Assembly (NCBI GenBank): GCA_039636775.1
Contig: CP143429.1
Location: 2,480,001 to 2,544,000 of the forward strand
Direction: 5' to 3'
Length of the DNA: 64,000 nucleotides
Source of the DNA: Micrococcaceae bacterium Sec5.8
GTDB taxonomy: Bacteria > Actinomycetota > Actinomycetes > Actinomycetales > Micrococcaceae
Shown here: in pieces, positions 35,236-45,765 of the stretch
How the letters are laid out: every line of letters starts with the position of its first letter
Position numbering within the stretch: the stretch's first letter is position 1
Made by a program: the position numbers and the translations under genes
The notes under the pieces: generated by a model
What the model was told of the DNA's origin: nothing
The model's input: only the letters and a program-made list of their open reading frames with translations
The model's database searches: none

Positions 35236-38021
35236 CGGACCACTTTCGTTGCAATCGGAATCCAGCAAAGTACGGCCACGAGCCCGGCGACAGCGGCCCA
35301 GAGCGCGGCATAGGGGGCCAGGATCAGGCCCACGCCCAGGGCGCCCAGGACACCCACCGGCAGCGCCACAGCGCCCACCACGGCGTTTTCAAAGAACCGG
35401 ACCTGGCCCAGCATGTCCGGGTTCCAGCCCATGGCCTTCAGCGTGCCGAGATACTGGCGTTTGGCCTGCAGCTCGAAGCGGCCGGTGACCATGGTCAGCA
35501 GCAGGCCCACGGCCACGCCGGCGAGTCCGAGGATGATGCTCGGCACGGCGATGGACGCGGCAGCCACGCCGCCGAGGGCACTCGCTCCGGCCGTGCGGGG
35601 AATGTCGATCAGCAGCGCCACCATCGCGCCCACGGCGGCTCCGAAGACGGCGACGGCGACGGCCAGGGAGATGGTGTTGAACTTGTTGGTGCTCAGCTGC
35701 CGGGTGGCGAAGGTCAGCGGGGAGTCCACGGAACGGAGCCGCTCATCGTGCTGCGGTTCCTGGTCCACCACGTCGCGGTGGCGCAGCTCCCGGGCCGCGA
35801 AGAGGGCCGCGGCGACGTACAACGCCAGCACCAAGGCCGAGACGATGGCCGTGGCAAGGCTCCAGCTGAGCAGGCTGAGGATGATGCCTGCGGCGGCGAT
35901 CACGCCGGCACCCACGCCGAACTCGGCCAGCACCCAGGAGCGGATCCGTCGCTGGGTCCAGCCCATGGCACGCAGGGTGCCGGCCTCGGTGCGGCGTTTC
36001 CGGACGTAGCTGACAGTGGAGGCGCCGGTCAGCAGGGCCGCGCCGCACAGGGTCAGGAACAGCAGGGCCAGGTTGGTGCCGGCGAGGGAGCCGGAGACGG
36101 CGTCTGCGGCGTTCTGGCGGACCCAGGACTGCTGCACGGTGCCGAGCGGGAACTCCTTGCCGGCGTCGTCCTTGGAGTAGCCGGGGACGAAGATGCTGGT
36201 GTCCTCGCGTGCCGAGCCGGCCACGACGGTGGCCTGCAGGCCCAGGTCCCGGATCTCGTTGGCGAGCTTCTCCACCTCGGGCTGCGCGTCCTTCCAGCTG
36301 CCGGGGACGTTGGCGCGGACACGCACGGCGTCGATCACGGCGCCGTTCTCCGCGTAGCCGCGGGCAGCGGCCAGGCCGGAGTAGTCAGTGATGGCACCGG
36401 CGGACTGGCTTACCAGGCCCGTGGCGCTGAGCGAGGGCTTGAGTTCGGTGTTTCCGGCGTCCTTGCCGGAGCCGTCCTTGATGAGCGTGAACGGTGTGGG
36501 GTCATAACCCCCCAGCGGCAGGCGGTTGACGTCTCCGGCTGCGTCCTGGACGGCGGCGGCGTCGAACGTGCCGTACACCATGGCCAACGGAGTGGCAGGT
36601 TTCTTACCGGTTTCCAGGGACTCGCGGTACGCGCGCTCGTCGACGGGCGTGCGCTGGGTCTGGTCCACGGCGGCGCCGTTGGCTGCTTTCTCGGGCAACC
36701 GGTTCACGGTGATCCAGTCACCGGGGGTGGCGGTCTTGGCGACGGCGCCGTTGCCAGCGGTTTTCCCGTCCCGGTATTGCGGGGCGGCCGCGAAGTCGGT
36801 GCTCCAGGTGGCGGGGTTGTAGAGGCCCTGGCTGAAGCTTCCGGCGTCCCCGAGGAGCTGCGAGAGGTCCGTGGATCCGGGCCAGTCGAGGGCGAACGGG
36901 GACTTGGAGACGAACGGGAGGTAGTCCTTGTCCAGCGAGCGGGCGGCGGTGCCCACCTCCCTGGTGACGTTCCCGGCGGCGTCGATTTCCTCAATCTTGA
37001 CGGAGTACGTGAGGTCAACGGCGGTGCCGGAGCGGACGATCAGCGGGATGGCCTGCGAGTCCTCGGTCAGCGCGCCGTTGCGCTTGGCCTGCTGGTACTG
37101 GCTCATCAGCGGGGCCCAGTATTTGAGCTTGACGCCGAGGAAGTCCGGGCCCTCCTTGAGTTCGTCCATGCCGATGCCGGTGGTGAAGAGCTCTTCCAGC
37201 TGCTGGCCGATGGCGCCGGCGTTGCGGGCGTCCGCGGCGGGCGCCTTCTCCAGGGGGGCGAGGAAGTCACCGGCGGGTCCGAGCAGGGCTCGTTCGGACG
37301 CGGGGTCGACGGCGACGACGGCTTCTGTCACCTGGGGCGCGGAGGGCAGCGCGACGGAGAGGTTGAAAAGGTTGTGCTCGGAGCCGCCGGCCGGGGCCGG
37401 GAACTTGATGCCGGTCTCCCCCGCGGGGCCGGCGATGCGGACGTTCTTACCCCCTGCGACCTCTTCCTCGATGAGTTTGGCCTTGCCGAGGGAACCTTCG
37501 GCGGTGGTGTTGAAGAGGGTCTGGTCGGAGTGGCCGTCGGAGCTGACGGCGCTGGCGGTGAGCCGGTATTTCTTGGGCGTCTCGGACAGGACCGATTCGG
37601 CGGCCGGCCATTTGCCCGGGTCCGTGGTGCTGGGGTCCCCGGCGGTGCCGGCCAGCGCGGCGTTGTAGCCCAGATAGTCGGTGGCTTCCAGCCGCGGGGA
37701 CTCGAGGTTCTGGGTGACGCGGGAGACGAGGCTGATCGGGGCCGCCACGGACGTGCCGGAGAGCTCGCGGAGGGAACCCAGCTGCTCGAAGCTGATGCCG
37801 CCCTGGCCGGTGGCGATGTCCGGCTGCACGAGCCCGCCGTTCCCGCCTGCCCTGGCCTGGACGAGGATGTCGTAGAGGCCCCGGGAGTTCTGGTCGACGG
37901 TCCGGTTCAGCGCGGCCTGCGACTGGCTTTGCACGAGAACCGAGAGGCACATGGAAGCGATCAAAATGGACGCGGTCAGCAAAAGCACTCGGCTTCTGAT
38001 GAACCTCTGGACGGCGTTCAT
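35232..38021 (-). CDS. Large FtsX-domain ABC permease (MacB-like)
   Basis: 929 residues from ATG 38021, with AGGAG five bases upstream. An N-terminal membrane helix (VLLLTASILIASMCLSVLV) is followed by a very large extracellular part of about 600 residues, then a first FtsX block with three helices (SLAGTNLALLFLTLCGAALL, GVGAGVIAAAGIILSLLSW, ALVLALYVAAALFAARELR) and a second block at the C-terminus (about 790-925). It is of the non-canonical MacB type that moves or senses substrates at the outer face rather than pumping through the membrane. The substrate is not known; roles in lipoprotein handling, antibiotic export or cell-wall hydrolase control exist in the family. It ends beside metG, with no obvious link. 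Confidence 0.88.
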   Translation of the reverse strand: MNAVQRFIRSRVLLLTASILIASMCLSVLVQSQSQAALNRTVDQNSRGLYDILVQARAGGNGGLVQPDIATGQGGISFEQLGSLRELSGTSVAAPISLVSRVTQNLESPRLEATDYLGYNAALAGTAGDPSTTDPGKWPAAESVLSETPKKYRLTASAVSSDGHSDQTLFNTTAEGSLGKAKLIEEEVAGGKNVRIAGPAGETGIKFPAPAGGSEHNLFNLSVALPSAPQVTEAVVAVDPASERALLGPAGDFLAPLEKAPAADARNAGAIGQQLEELFTTGIGMDELKEGPDFLGVKLKYWAPLMSQYQQAKRNGALTEDSQAIPLIVRSGTAVDLTYSVKIEEIDAAGNVTREVGTAARSLDKDYLPFVSKSPFALDWPGSTDLSQLLGDAGSFSQGLYNPATWSTDFAAAPQYRDGKTAGNGAVAKTATPGDWITVNRLPEKAANGAAVDQTQRTPVDERAYRESLETGKKPATPLAMVYGTFDAAAVQDAAGDVNRLPLGGYDPTPFTLIKDGSGKDAGNTELKPSLSATGLVSQSAGAITDYSGLAAARGYAENGAVIDAVRVRANVPGSWKDAQPEVEKLANEIRDLGLQATVVAGSAREDTSIFVPGYSKDDAGKEFPLGTVQQSWVRQNAADAVSGSLAGTNLALLFLTLCGAALLTGASTVSYVRKRRTEAGTLRAMGWTQRRIRSWVLAEFGVGAGVIAAAGIILSLLSWSLATAIVSALVLALYVAAALFAARELRHRDVVDQEPQHDERLRSVDSPLTFATRQLSTNKFNTISLAVAVAVFGAAVGAMVALLIDIPRTAGASALGGVAAASIAVPSIILGLAGVAVGLLLTMVTGRFELQAKRQYLGTLKAMGWNPDMLGQVRFFENAVVGAVALPVGVLGALGVGLILAPYAALWAAVAGLVAVLCWIPIATKVVR

Positions 38022-38179
38022 TTGGCTCCTGAAAGCTCGGTTGCGTGCGCACACCGAAGTTCATTTCCTGCGGAAGTGAAGGCGTCCCCTGCCGGGTGTG
38101 CAAAAGTAAAGGCCGGGCTGCGGGCCGGGATCCGATAATCGGACGTTGCCATTGTACGCAGACCGGCCATGTGATTGCG

Positions 38180-38213
38180 GCCACCCGCGGCGGTCGAAAC
38201 CGCCGCGGGTGGC
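38180..38213. terminator. Strong hairpin between serA and the ABC permease gene
   Basis: A perfect 15-bp stem (GCCACCCGCGGCGGT, loop cgaa) just after the serA stop and before the permease gene's promoter region. Confidence 0.85.
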
Positions 38214-38226
38214 TGCCGCCGAAACC

Positions 38227-39822
38227 TCAGTCCTCGAGGTCCACTTCACGGACCATGTCGGCGCCGATTCCGGCCTTGATGGCGTCCAGGACCTGCTGCG
38301 GAACCGAACTGTCGATGGTCAGCAGGGCCAGGACCTGGCCGCCTTCGTCCTGGCGTGCCACCTGCATGCCGGCGATGTTGATGTTGTTCATGCCTAGGAT
38401 GTGTCCGATGGTGCCGATCACGCCGGGGCGGTCCGCGTAGGCGACCACCACAAGGTGTTCGCTGATGGGAATTTCCACCTCGAAGCCGTTGATGCCGACG
38501 AGCTTCTGGATCTGCTTGGGCCCGGTCAGGGTTCCGGCCACGGAGATCTGCGTGCCGTCACTCAGTGCCCCGCGCAGGGTCAGGACGTTGCGGTAGGACT
38601 CCGTGTCCGGCGTCGTGATCAGCCGGACGTTGATGCCGCGCTGCTCGGCGATCACGGGGGCGTTGACGTAGGAGACCTGCTCGGTGACGATGTCGGCGAA
38701 GATGCCCTTAAGCGCGGCGAGTTCGAGGACCTTGACGTCGAGGGAGGAGATTTCGCCGGCCACTTCGACGTCGAACTGGGTCAGCGAGGCGTGCGTCATG
38801 GCGGTGAAGATCCGGCCCAGCTTTTCCATCAGCGGGATGCCGGGGCGGACGTCCGGGGCGATCACGCCGCCGGCGACGTTGACGGCGTCGGGCACCAGTT
38901 CCCCGGCCAGGGCAAGGCGGACGGATTTGGCGACCGAAACGCCGGCTTTTTCCTGCGCTTCGTCCGTGGACGCGCCCAGGTGCGGGGTGACCACCACGTT
39001 GTCGAGGCCGAAGAACGGCAGGTCGGTGCTGGGTTCCTGGACGAAGACGTCGACGCCGGCGCCGGCGATGTCGCCTGCCTCCAGCGCAGTGTAGAGGGCT
39101 TCCTCGTCGACGAGGCCGCCGCGGGCGACGTTGACGACGTACGCGGTGCTCTTCATCTTCTTGAACGCCTCGGCGCCGAGCATGCCCACCGTTTCCGGCG
39201 TCTTGGGCATGTGGATGGTGATGAAGTCCGATTGTGCGAGCAGCTCATCCAGGGTCACCAGCTGCACGCCGAGCTGGGCGGCGCGGGCGGAAGTGATGTA
39301 GGGGTCGTAGGCGAGGATCTTCGTATCAAAGCCCTTGAGGCGGGCCGCGACGAGGGCGCCGATCCGGCCCAGTCCGATGATACCGATCTTCTTTTCGAAG
39401 AGCTCGATACCGGTGTACTTGGAGCGCTTCCACTCGCCGTCCTTGAGGGCCGCGGACGCCTGCGGGATGTGGCGGGCGAGGCTGAGGATGTGGCCCACCG
39501 TGAGTTCCGCGGCGGAGACGATGTTGGAGGTGGGGGCGTTGACCACCATGACGCCGGCCTGCGTGGCGGCCTTGATGTCGACGTTGTCGAGGCCGACGCC
39601 GGCGCGGGCGATGACCTTGAGGTTCTTGGCGGCCGCAATGGCCTCGGCGTCCACTTTGGTTGCGGAGCGGACCAGGATCGCGTCGACATCGGCGATCGCA
39701 GAGAGCAGCTGGGAACGGTCGGCACCGTCGGTGTGGCGGATTTCGAAGTCCGGGCCGAGGGCCTCGATCGTGGCGGGCGAAAGTTCCTCAGCGAGGAGTA
39801 CTACAGGTTTGGTGCTTGTCAC
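38227..39822 (-). CDS. serA: D-3-phosphoglycerate dehydrogenase
   Basis: 531 residues from GTG 39822, with AGAGG seven bases upstream. First step of serine synthesis. It has the long bacterial/actinobacterial form: substrate and nucleotide domains with LGLGRIGALVAARLKGF-type dinucleotide block (GLGRIGALVA), VARGGLVDEEALYTAL and VTPHLGASTDEAQEKAG, then an allosteric substrate-binding domain and a C-terminal ACT domain (AYADRPGVIGTIGHILG), which senses serine. It lies 130 bp after ilvC with a terminator hairpin between, so it has its own promoter. Confidence 0.97.
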   Translation of the reverse strand: MTSTKPVVLLAEELSPATIEALGPDFEIRHTDGADRSQLLSAIADVDAILVRSATKVDAEAIAAAKNLKVIARAGVGLDNVDIKAATQAGVMVVNAPTSNIVSAAELTVGHILSLARHIPQASAALKDGEWKRSKYTGIELFEKKIGIIGLGRIGALVAARLKGFDTKILAYDPYITSARAAQLGVQLVTLDELLAQSDFITIHMPKTPETVGMLGAEAFKKMKSTAYVVNVARGGLVDEEALYTALEAGDIAGAGVDVFVQEPSTDLPFFGLDNVVVTPHLGASTDEAQEKAGVSVAKSVRLALAGELVPDAVNVAGGVIAPDVRPGIPLMEKLGRIFTAMTHASLTQFDVEVAGEISSLDVKVLELAALKGIFADIVTEQVSYVNAPVIAEQRGINVRLITTPDTESYRNVLTLRGALSDGTQISVAGTLTGPKQIQKLVGINGFEVEIPISEHLVVVAYADRPGVIGTIGHILGMNNINIAGMQVARQDEGGQVLALLTIDSSVPQQVLDAIKAGIGADMVREVDLED

Positions 39823-39898
39823 CGGTGACCTCTTTAGCTCTCTTGTATAACAGGCGGGGATTTTGGTGAATCGGGTGGGTGCGGACCTCACGCAACAG

Positions 39899-39938
39899 CA
39901 GGGAAGCCGGACCCCAGAAATGGTGTCCGGCCTCCCTG
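39899..39938 (-). terminator. Terminator of the ilvBNC operon
   Basis: CAGGGA-A-GCCGGAC and GTCCGGC-C-TCCCTG form a 13-pair stem with one mismatch, directly behind the ilvC stop at 39950. Confidence 0.8.
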
Positions 39939-39949
39939 CCGGTCAGTGC

Positions 39950-40987
<1,038 letters not shown>

Positions 40988-41087
40988 TTATTGATGGATT
41001 CGTAGATGGTGCTTGGTCAGGAAAAAACTTGGGGGTGCGGCCGTGGCATCTTTGGTGTTCGGGTGCCCTGGGTCCTGCTCCGCTGCC

Positions 41088-41600
41088 TTAGGCGCTGCGC
41101 AGGGCCCGGTCACTCATGGAGCGGGATCCCCGTCCCACGGCCAGGGTGCCGGACTGGACGATTTCGCGGATGCCGAATGGCTCGAGCACTGAGAGCAGCG
41201 CCGTGAGTTTCTCGGGGTGGCCTGTCGCTTCAATGACCACCGACTCTATGGAGACGTCGACCACGGCGGCGCGGAACAGGTCTGCAGCCTGGGTGACCTG
41301 CAGCCGGGTTGCGGCATCCGCCCGTACCTTGACCAGGATGTGGTCACGCTGCACGGACAATTCGGAGGTGAGCTCCACGATTTTGATCACGTTGACCAGC
41401 TTGTTCAGCTGTTTGGTGATTTGTTCGATGAGCTCCTCATCGGCGTCGACGACGACGGTCATCCGGGACATGCCCGGAACTTCCGTCGGTCCGACGGCCA
41501 GGGAGTTGATGTTGAAGGCCCGGCGGGCGAAGAGGCTGGAGACGCGGGTCAGCACGCCGGGTTTGTCTTCGACCAGAACGGACAGTGTATGGCGGGTCAT
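41088..41600 (-). CDS. ilvN: Acetolactate synthase small (regulatory) subunit
   Basis: 170 residues from ATG 41600, two bases after the ilvB stop. The N-terminal ACT domain starts HTLSVLVEDKPGVLTRVSSL, with FNINSLAVGPTE. It binds valine and gives feedback inhibition to IlvB. A second ACT-like half with PEKLTALLSVLEPFGIREIV follows. Size is normal. Confidence 0.97.
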   Translation of the reverse strand: MTRHTLSVLVEDKPGVLTRVSSLFARRAFNINSLAVGPTEVPGMSRMTVVVDADEELIEQITKQLNKLVNVIKIVELTSELSVQRDHILVKVRADAATRLQVTQAADLFRAAVVDVSIESVVIEATGHPEKLTALLSVLEPFGIREIVQSGTLAVGRGSRSMSDRALRSA

Positions 41601-41602
41601 GT

Positions 41603-43501
41603 TCAGTCCTCCTCTTCCCATTCCGGGGTCATGTTGCGGGCCACCTGGATTTGATCGTTGCTGACTCCGGAGGGGACCATCGGCCACACCATGGAGTTGG
41701 GGCTGACCACGAAGTCGATGACCACGGGGCGGTCGTTGATCTCCAGGGCCTTCTGGATGGTGGCGTCGATGTCCTCGTCGCGTTCACAGCGGAACGAGGC
41801 GCAGCCGTAGGCGTCCGCGAGCTTGACGAAGTCCGGGATCCGGACGGTGTCATGGCCGGTGTTCAGATCGGTGTTGGAGTAGCGGCCCTCGTAGAAGAGG
41901 GTCTGCCACTGCCGCACCATGCCCAGTGAGGAGTTGTTGATGATGGCGACCTTGATCGGGATCTTGTTGATCGCGCAGGTGGCCAGTTCCTGGTTGGTCA
42001 TCTGGAAGCAGCCGTCGCCGTCGATGGCCCAGACCACGCGGTCCGGGTTGCCCACCTTGGCGCCCATGGCGGCCGGCACGGCGTAGCCCATGGTGCCGGC
42101 TCCGCCGGAGTTCAGCCAAGCGTGCGGGCGTTCGTACTTGATGAACTGCGAGGCCCACATCTGGTGCTGCCCGACGCCGGCGACGAAGACGCCCTCGGGG
42201 CCGGTGAGCGCGCCGATGCGTTCGATCACCCGCTGCGGTGCGCTGAGGCCGTCGTCGGGTTCGGTCCAGCCCAGCGGGTAGGTCTCCTTGAGGTTGTTCA
42301 GGAAGGTCCACCAGTTGGTGATGTCCGGGGTTCCGGAGGCGGCGAACAGGGTCCGCAGAGCCTCGCTCAGTTCCGGGATGATCTCCTTGACCGAGCCGAC
42401 GATCGGCACATCGGCGGTGCGGTTCTTGGAGATCTCCGCCGGGTCGATGTCCGCGTGGATGACCTTGGCGTTCGGGGCGAAGGACTTCAGGATGCCGGTG
42501 ACCCGGTCATCGAAGCGCGCACCGAGCGTGATCAGCAGGTCCGACTGCTGCAGGGCCGTCACGGCGGAGACCGTGCCGTGCATGCCCGGCATGCCGACGT
42601 GCTGCGGGTGGGAGTCCGGGAAGACGCCGCGGGCCATCAGGGTGGTGACCACGGGGGCCCCGCAGAGTTCCGCGAGCTCCAGCAGTTCCGCCGAGGCGTG
42701 CGCCTTGACGACGCCGCCGCCCACGTAGAGCACGGGCTTGTTGGCCGCGGCAATGAGCCGCGCGGCTTCGCGGACCTGCTTGTTGTGGCCGCGCAGCACC
42801 GGGTGGTAGCCGGGCAGGTCGATCTTGGGCGGCCAGGAGAAGGTCATCTGGCCCTGCTGGGCGTCCTTGGCGACGTCCACCAGCACCGGGCCGGGACGCC
42901 CGGTCGAGGCCAGGTGGAAGGCCTCGGCCATGACGTGCGGGATGTCGTTGGGGTCGGTCACCAGGAAGGAGTGCTTGGTGATCGGCATGGTGATGCCCAC
43001 GATGTCCGCTTCCTGGAAGGCATCGGTGCCGATCACCCCGCTGGAGACCTGGCCGGTGATGGCCACGATCGGCACGGAGTCCATGTGGGCATCCATGATG
43101 GCGGTGACGAGGTTGGTGGCACCGGGGCCGGAGGTGGCGATGCAGACGCCCACCCGTCCGGTGACCATGGCGTAGCCTTGCGCGGCGTGGCCGGCTCCCT
43201 GTTCGTGACGGACCAGAACGTGGTTCATTCTCGAAGCCATCAAGGGGTCGTAGGTGGGCAGGATCGCGCCACCGGGCAAACCAAAAATATCGTCCACGCC
43301 GAGTTCTTCGAGCGAGCGGACAATAGCTTGTGAACCGGTCATCACCGTCGGGGGTACGACGTTGTTCGGTCCAAGGACAGGAGAGACAGCAGCAATGTCG
43401 ACGCCGGCGTCAGCCGCGCGTTCGACGCGGTCCGAAGCCTTGGGGGCTCCAGCGGACTTAGTGGCCATCAGCGAGGGGCTGATCGGCGATCCTTTGCTCA
43501 T
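41603..43501 (-). CDS. ilvB: Acetolactate synthase large subunit
   Basis: 632 residues from ATG 43501, with AGGAAGA upstream. Thiamine-diphosphate enzyme that makes acetolactate and acetohydroxybutyrate, the first common step for Ile and Val. Seen: the [15 protein letters not shown] start of the Pyr domain, [15 protein letters not shown] with the catalytic Glu, [14 protein letters not shown], and the ThDP motif starting [14 protein letters not shown] and ending in NN. About 50 N-terminal residues before the fold are low-complexity. Expression is probably set by the attenuator and leader peptide about 60-200 bp upstream. Confidence 0.98.
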   Translation of the reverse strand: MSKGSPISPSLMATKSAGAPKASDRVERAADAGVDIAAVSPVLGPNNVVPPTVMTGSQAIVRSLEELGVDDIFGLPGGAILPTYDPLMASRMNHVLVRHEQGAGHAAQGYAMVTGRVGVCIATSGPGATNLVTAIMDAHMDSVPIVAITGQVSSGVIGTDAFQEADIVGITMPITKHSFLVTDPNDIPHVMAEAFHLASTGRPGPVLVDVAKDAQQGQMTFSWPPKIDLPGYHPVLRGHNKQVREAARLIAAANKPVLYVGGGVVKAHASAELLELAELCGAPVVTTLMARGVFPDSHPQHVGMPGMHGTVSAVTALQQSDLLITLGARFDDRVTGILKSFAPNAKVIHADIDPAEISKNRTADVPIVGSVKEIIPELSEALRTLFAASGTPDITNWWTFLNNLKETYPLGWTEPDDGLSAPQRVIERIGALTGPEGVFVAGVGQHQMWASQFIKYERPHAWLNSGGAGTMGYAVPAAMGAKVGNPDRVVWAIDGDGCFQMTNQELATCAINKIPIKVAIINNSSLGMVRQWQTLFYEGRYSNTDLNTGHDTVRIPDFVKLADAYGCASFRCERDEDIDATIQKALEINDRPVVIDFVVSPNSMVWPMVPSGVSNDQIQVARNMTPEWEEED

Positions 43502-43552
43502 CGGACTCTTCCTTAGTGGATCTTCGGTGGATCATCAGTGATCTTGCGGTGC

Positions 43553-43595
43553 GGAAATAAAAGAACCCCTCAGCCGGAGGCTCTTCGAGGGGTTC
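43553..43595 (-). terminator. Attenuator hairpin upstream of ilvB
   Basis: On the minus strand GAACCCCTC and GAGGGGTTC form a perfect 9-bp stem that encloses a smaller AGCC/GGCT hairpin and is followed by TTTTATTT: a textbook intrinsic terminator. It lies 28 bp after the leader-peptide stop and about 50 bp before the ilvB start, the position of an attenuator. Confidence 0.88.
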
Positions 43596-43623
43596 GCGCG
43601 TGACGGTTCGTTACCGGTGCAGG

Positions 43624-43695
43624 CTATGGAGCCACGCGCTTGGTAAGGACGACGGAGACACCTGCAGCGGCGCCGACGGTAACGGATGCGATCAT
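43624..43695 (-). CDS. ilvL: ilvBNC leader peptide (attenuation)
   Basis: A 23-residue open frame from ATG 43695 to TAG 43624, beginning MIASVTVGAAAGVSVVLTKR and then ending Val-Ala-Pro. Six Val, one Leu and one Ile in 23 codons are a strong enrichment for the products of the operon. A terminator hairpin with a T tail lies 28 bp downstream. Codons 4-7 contain CGTTACCG (43677-43684), which pairs over 8 bp with CGGTAACG beyond the stop (43609-43616). A ribosome on the leader would open this pairing, and so choose between structures. A GAGGGA sequence is 11 bases before the start, but a leaderless mRNA is also possible (see promoter). Leader-peptide attenuation of ilvBNC is known in corynebacteria; use here is inferred. 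Confidence 0.8.
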   Translation of the reverse strand: MIASVTVGAAAGVSVVLTKRVAP

Positions 43696-43701
43696 GCAAT
43701 C

Positions 43702-43731
43702 AGTTTTCCCTCTGAGTGAGACACGTGTCAA
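43702..43731 (-). promoter_or_regulatory. Candidate ilv leader promoter (TTGACA-18-AAAACT), leaderless type
   Basis: A perfect -35 TTGACA (43731-43726 on the minus strand) is 18 bp before AAAACT (43707-43702), which lies six bases before ATG 43695. Transcription would start at or very near the A of that ATG. The -10 is weak. An alternative TATGGT box lies further up at 43756-43751 and would give a 55-base leader. Confidence 0.4.
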
Positions 43732-43772
43732 CGAGCCCACGCACTGTCTCACCATATGGACTTCACTGTCCA
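43716..43772. promoter_or_regulatory. Two inverted repeats in the ilvB promoter region
   Basis: GTGAGACA (43716-43723) and TGTCTCAC (43745-43752) are perfect 8-bp inverted arms 21 bp apart, and share the TGAGA/TCTCA half-site of the leuC-ltbR palindrome. Next to them TGGAC-ttcact-GTCCA (43757-43772) forms a second inverted repeat. Either may bind a regulator such as LtbR or the nearby LysR protein. Confidence 0.4.
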
Positions 43773-43834
43773 CCTGTTGAACTTCACATTTCCCTGTGAC
43801 CTGACAGCCTCCGGCGGCAGGCGGGAGGCTCCTT

Positions 43835-43870
43835 CCCCAAACGGACGGCGCGGACGCCGTCCGCTTGGGG
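43835..43870 (-). terminator. Terminator behind ilvD
   Basis: CCCCAA-a-CGGACGGCG and CGCCGTCCG-c-TTGGGG form a 15-pair stem with one mismatch and a 4-base loop, 50 bp after the ilvD stop. There is no T run. Confidence 0.75.
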
Positions 43871-43919
43871 CCCCTCGGAGTCTCCCTTATTAAGCCTGGT
43901 TACCCCTGCTTAGAGAGAA

Positions 43920-45641
43920 TCACCCGCAGTAGGCGCCGGTGGAGGCGCTGTGGACGAGCTTGGCGTACTTGGCGAGCACACCCTTGGTGAACTTGGCCGG
44001 GAGCGGTTCCCAGCCCACCTTGCGGGCGTCAAGCTCGGCCTCGTCCACGAGGAGGTCGAAGCTGCGCGCGGCGATGTCCACGCGGATCCGGTCGCCGTCC
44101 CTGACGAAGGCGATGGGGCCGCCGTCGGCCGCTTCCGGGGCGACGTGGCCGATGCACAGTCCTGTGGTGCCGCCGGAGAAGCGCCCATCGGTGAGCAGCA
44201 GGACGTCCTTGCCGAGGCCGGCGCCTTTGATGGCGCCGGTGATGGCGAGCATTTCGCGCATGCCCGGTCCGCCCTTGGGGCCTTCGTAGCGGATGACGAC
44301 GACGTCGCCGGCCTTGATCTGGCCGTGGTCGAGTGCGTCCAGGGCACCCTGCTCGCGCTCGAACACGCGGGCCGTGCCTTCGAAGACGTCGGCGTCGAAG
44401 CCGGCGCTCTTCACGACGGCGCCTTCCGGGGCCATGGTGCCGTGCAGGATGGTGATGCCGCCGGTCTTGTGGATGGGGTTGTCCATGGCCCGCAGGATCT
44501 TGCCGTCCAGGTCCGGCGGGTTGATCGCCGCGAGGTTCTCCGCGACGGTCTTGCCCGTGACGGTGAGGCAGTCGCCGTGGAGGAGGCCGGCGTCGAGCAG
44601 GGCGCGCATGATGACCGGCACGCCGCCGATCCTGTCGACGTCGGTCATGACATAGCGGCCGAAGGGCTTGAGGTCTCCGAGGTGCGGGATCTTGTCGCCG
44701 ATGCGGTTGAAGTCCTCGAGGTTCAGCTCGACCTCGGCTTCGCGGGCGATCGCGAGGAGGTGCAGGACGGCATTGGTGGAGCCGCCGAAGGCCATGGTCA
44801 CGGCGATGGCGTTTTCGAAGGCTTTCTTGGTCATGATGTCGCGGGCGGTGATGCCCAGACGGAGGAGGTTCACCACCGCTTCGCCGGACTTGCGGGCAAA
44901 TTCGTCGCGACGGCGGTCTGCCGAGGGCGGTGCGGCCGAGCCGGGAAGGGACATGCCCAGCGCCTCGCCGATGCAGGCCATGGTGTTGGCGGTGTACATG
45001 CCGCCGCAGGCGCCCTCGCCCGGGCAGATGGCCTTTTCGATCCGGGTGAGGTCTTCCATGCTCATCTTGCCGGCCGCGCAGGCGCCGACGGCTTCGAAGG
45101 CGTCAATCAAGGTGACTTCCTTCTCCGAGCCGTCCTCCAGCTTGACCCAGCCCGGCATGATGGAGCCGGCGTAGAGGAAGACGCTGGCAAGATCCAGGCG
45201 GGCCGCTGCCATCAGCATGCCCGGCAGGGACTTGTCGCAGCCGGCCAGCAGGACCGAGCCATCGATCCGCTCAGCCTGCATGACGGTTTCCACGGAGTCG
45301 GCAATGACTTCCCGGGAGACCAGGGAGAAGTGCATGCCCTCATGCCCCATGGAGATGCCGTCCGAGACGGAGATGGTGCCGAACTGCATCGGGAAGCCGC
45401 CGCCGGCGTGCACGCCTTCCTTGGCGCCCTGGGCCAGCCGGTTCAGGGAAAGGTTGCAGGGAGTGATTTCATTCCAGGAGCTCGCGACGCCGATCTGCGG
45501 TTTGGCGAAGTCGTCGTCGCCCATGCCCACCGCACGGAACATGCCGCGCGCGGGGGCCGCATGGATGCCGTCGGTGACCACCCGGCTGCGGGGCTTGATG
45601 TCCGGTTTGGTCGCTGTCGCTGTCTGGATGTCCTCACTCAT
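43920..45641 (-). CDS. ilvD: Dihydroxy-acid dehydratase
   Basis: 573 residues. Dehydrates dihydroxyisovalerate and dihydroxymethylvalerate in Ile/Val synthesis. The Cys ligands of the Fe-S cluster are in [26 protein letters not shown] and [15 protein letters not shown]-terminal: [23 protein letters not shown] block (DGRFSGGT). The cluster is probably the oxygen-tolerant [2Fe-2S] plant/actinobacterial type, but this cannot be settled by eye. It has its own promoter region and ends before the ilvB regulatory region, separated by a hairpin. Confidence 0.98.
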   Translation of the reverse strand: MSEDIQTATATKPDIKPRSRVVTDGIHAAPARGMFRAVGMGDDDFAKPQIGVASSWNEITPCNLSLNRLAQGAKEGVHAGGGFPMQFGTISVSDGISMGHEGMHFSLVSREVIADSVETVMQAERIDGSVLLAGCDKSLPGMLMAAARLDLASVFLYAGSIMPGWVKLEDGSEKEVTLIDAFEAVGACAAGKMSMEDLTRIEKAICPGEGACGGMYTANTMACIGEALGMSLPGSAAPPSADRRRDEFARKSGEAVVNLLRLGITARDIMTKKAFENAIAVTMAFGGSTNAVLHLLAIAREAEVELNLEDFNRIGDKIPHLGDLKPFGRYVMTDVDRIGGVPVIMRALLDAGLLHGDCLTVTGKTVAENLAAINPPDLDGKILRAMDNPIHKTGGITILHGTMAPEGAVVKSAGFDADVFEGTARVFEREQGALDALDHGQIKAGDVVVIRYEGPKGGPGMREMLAITGAIKGAGLGKDVLLLTDGRFSGGTTGLCIGHVAPEAADGGPIAFVRDGDRIRVDIAARSFDLLVDEAELDARKVGWEPLPAKFTKGVLAKYAKLVHSASTGAYCG

Positions 45642-45695
45642 GGGTCAAAGTCTAGGGCTCCGCGATGAGGCGCAACGACCCGAAATGGCGCATTA

Positions 45696-45723
45696 AGCGT
45701 AAAACCGGGAATGTTTCGGTCAA
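45696..45723 (-). promoter_or_regulatory. Putative ilvD promoter (TTGACC-16-TACGCT)
   Basis: On the minus strand TTGACC (45723-45718) and TACGCT (45701-45696) are 16 bp apart, and about 55 bp before ATG 45641. Five of six bases match the -35 consensus and three the -10. Confidence 0.45.
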
Positions 45724-45727
45724 ATAG

Positions 45728-45754
45728 TGGACAGCTATCTCATTAGATGGACAG
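45728..45754. repeat. Two TGGACAG direct repeats before the ilvD promoter
   Basis: TGGACAG occurs at 45728-45734 and 45748-45754, 20 bp apart (two helix turns), with ATCT-catt-AGAT between. The spot just upstream of the -35 suits an activator or repressor site. The same TGGAC core is in the ilvB promoter region. Confidence 0.4.
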
Positions 45755-45765
45755 TCCGGTCCGGG

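Noticed and set aside
35118..38138. Plus-strand open frame of about 1000 codons
   Set aside because: It is antisense to the ABC permease with its clear FtsX blocks, and its translation is low-complexity Gly/Ala/Arg/Asp sequence caused by the GC bias at third codon positions.
38401..39828. Plus-strand open frame of 475 codons
   Set aside because: Antisense of serA, GC-bias artefact.
42122..43333. Plus-strand open frame of about 400 codons
   Set aside because: Antisense of ilvB.
43950..45668. Plus-strand open frame of 572 codons
   Set aside because: Mirror of ilvD; no domain and typical anti-codon composition (Asp/Gly/Val/Ala-rich).
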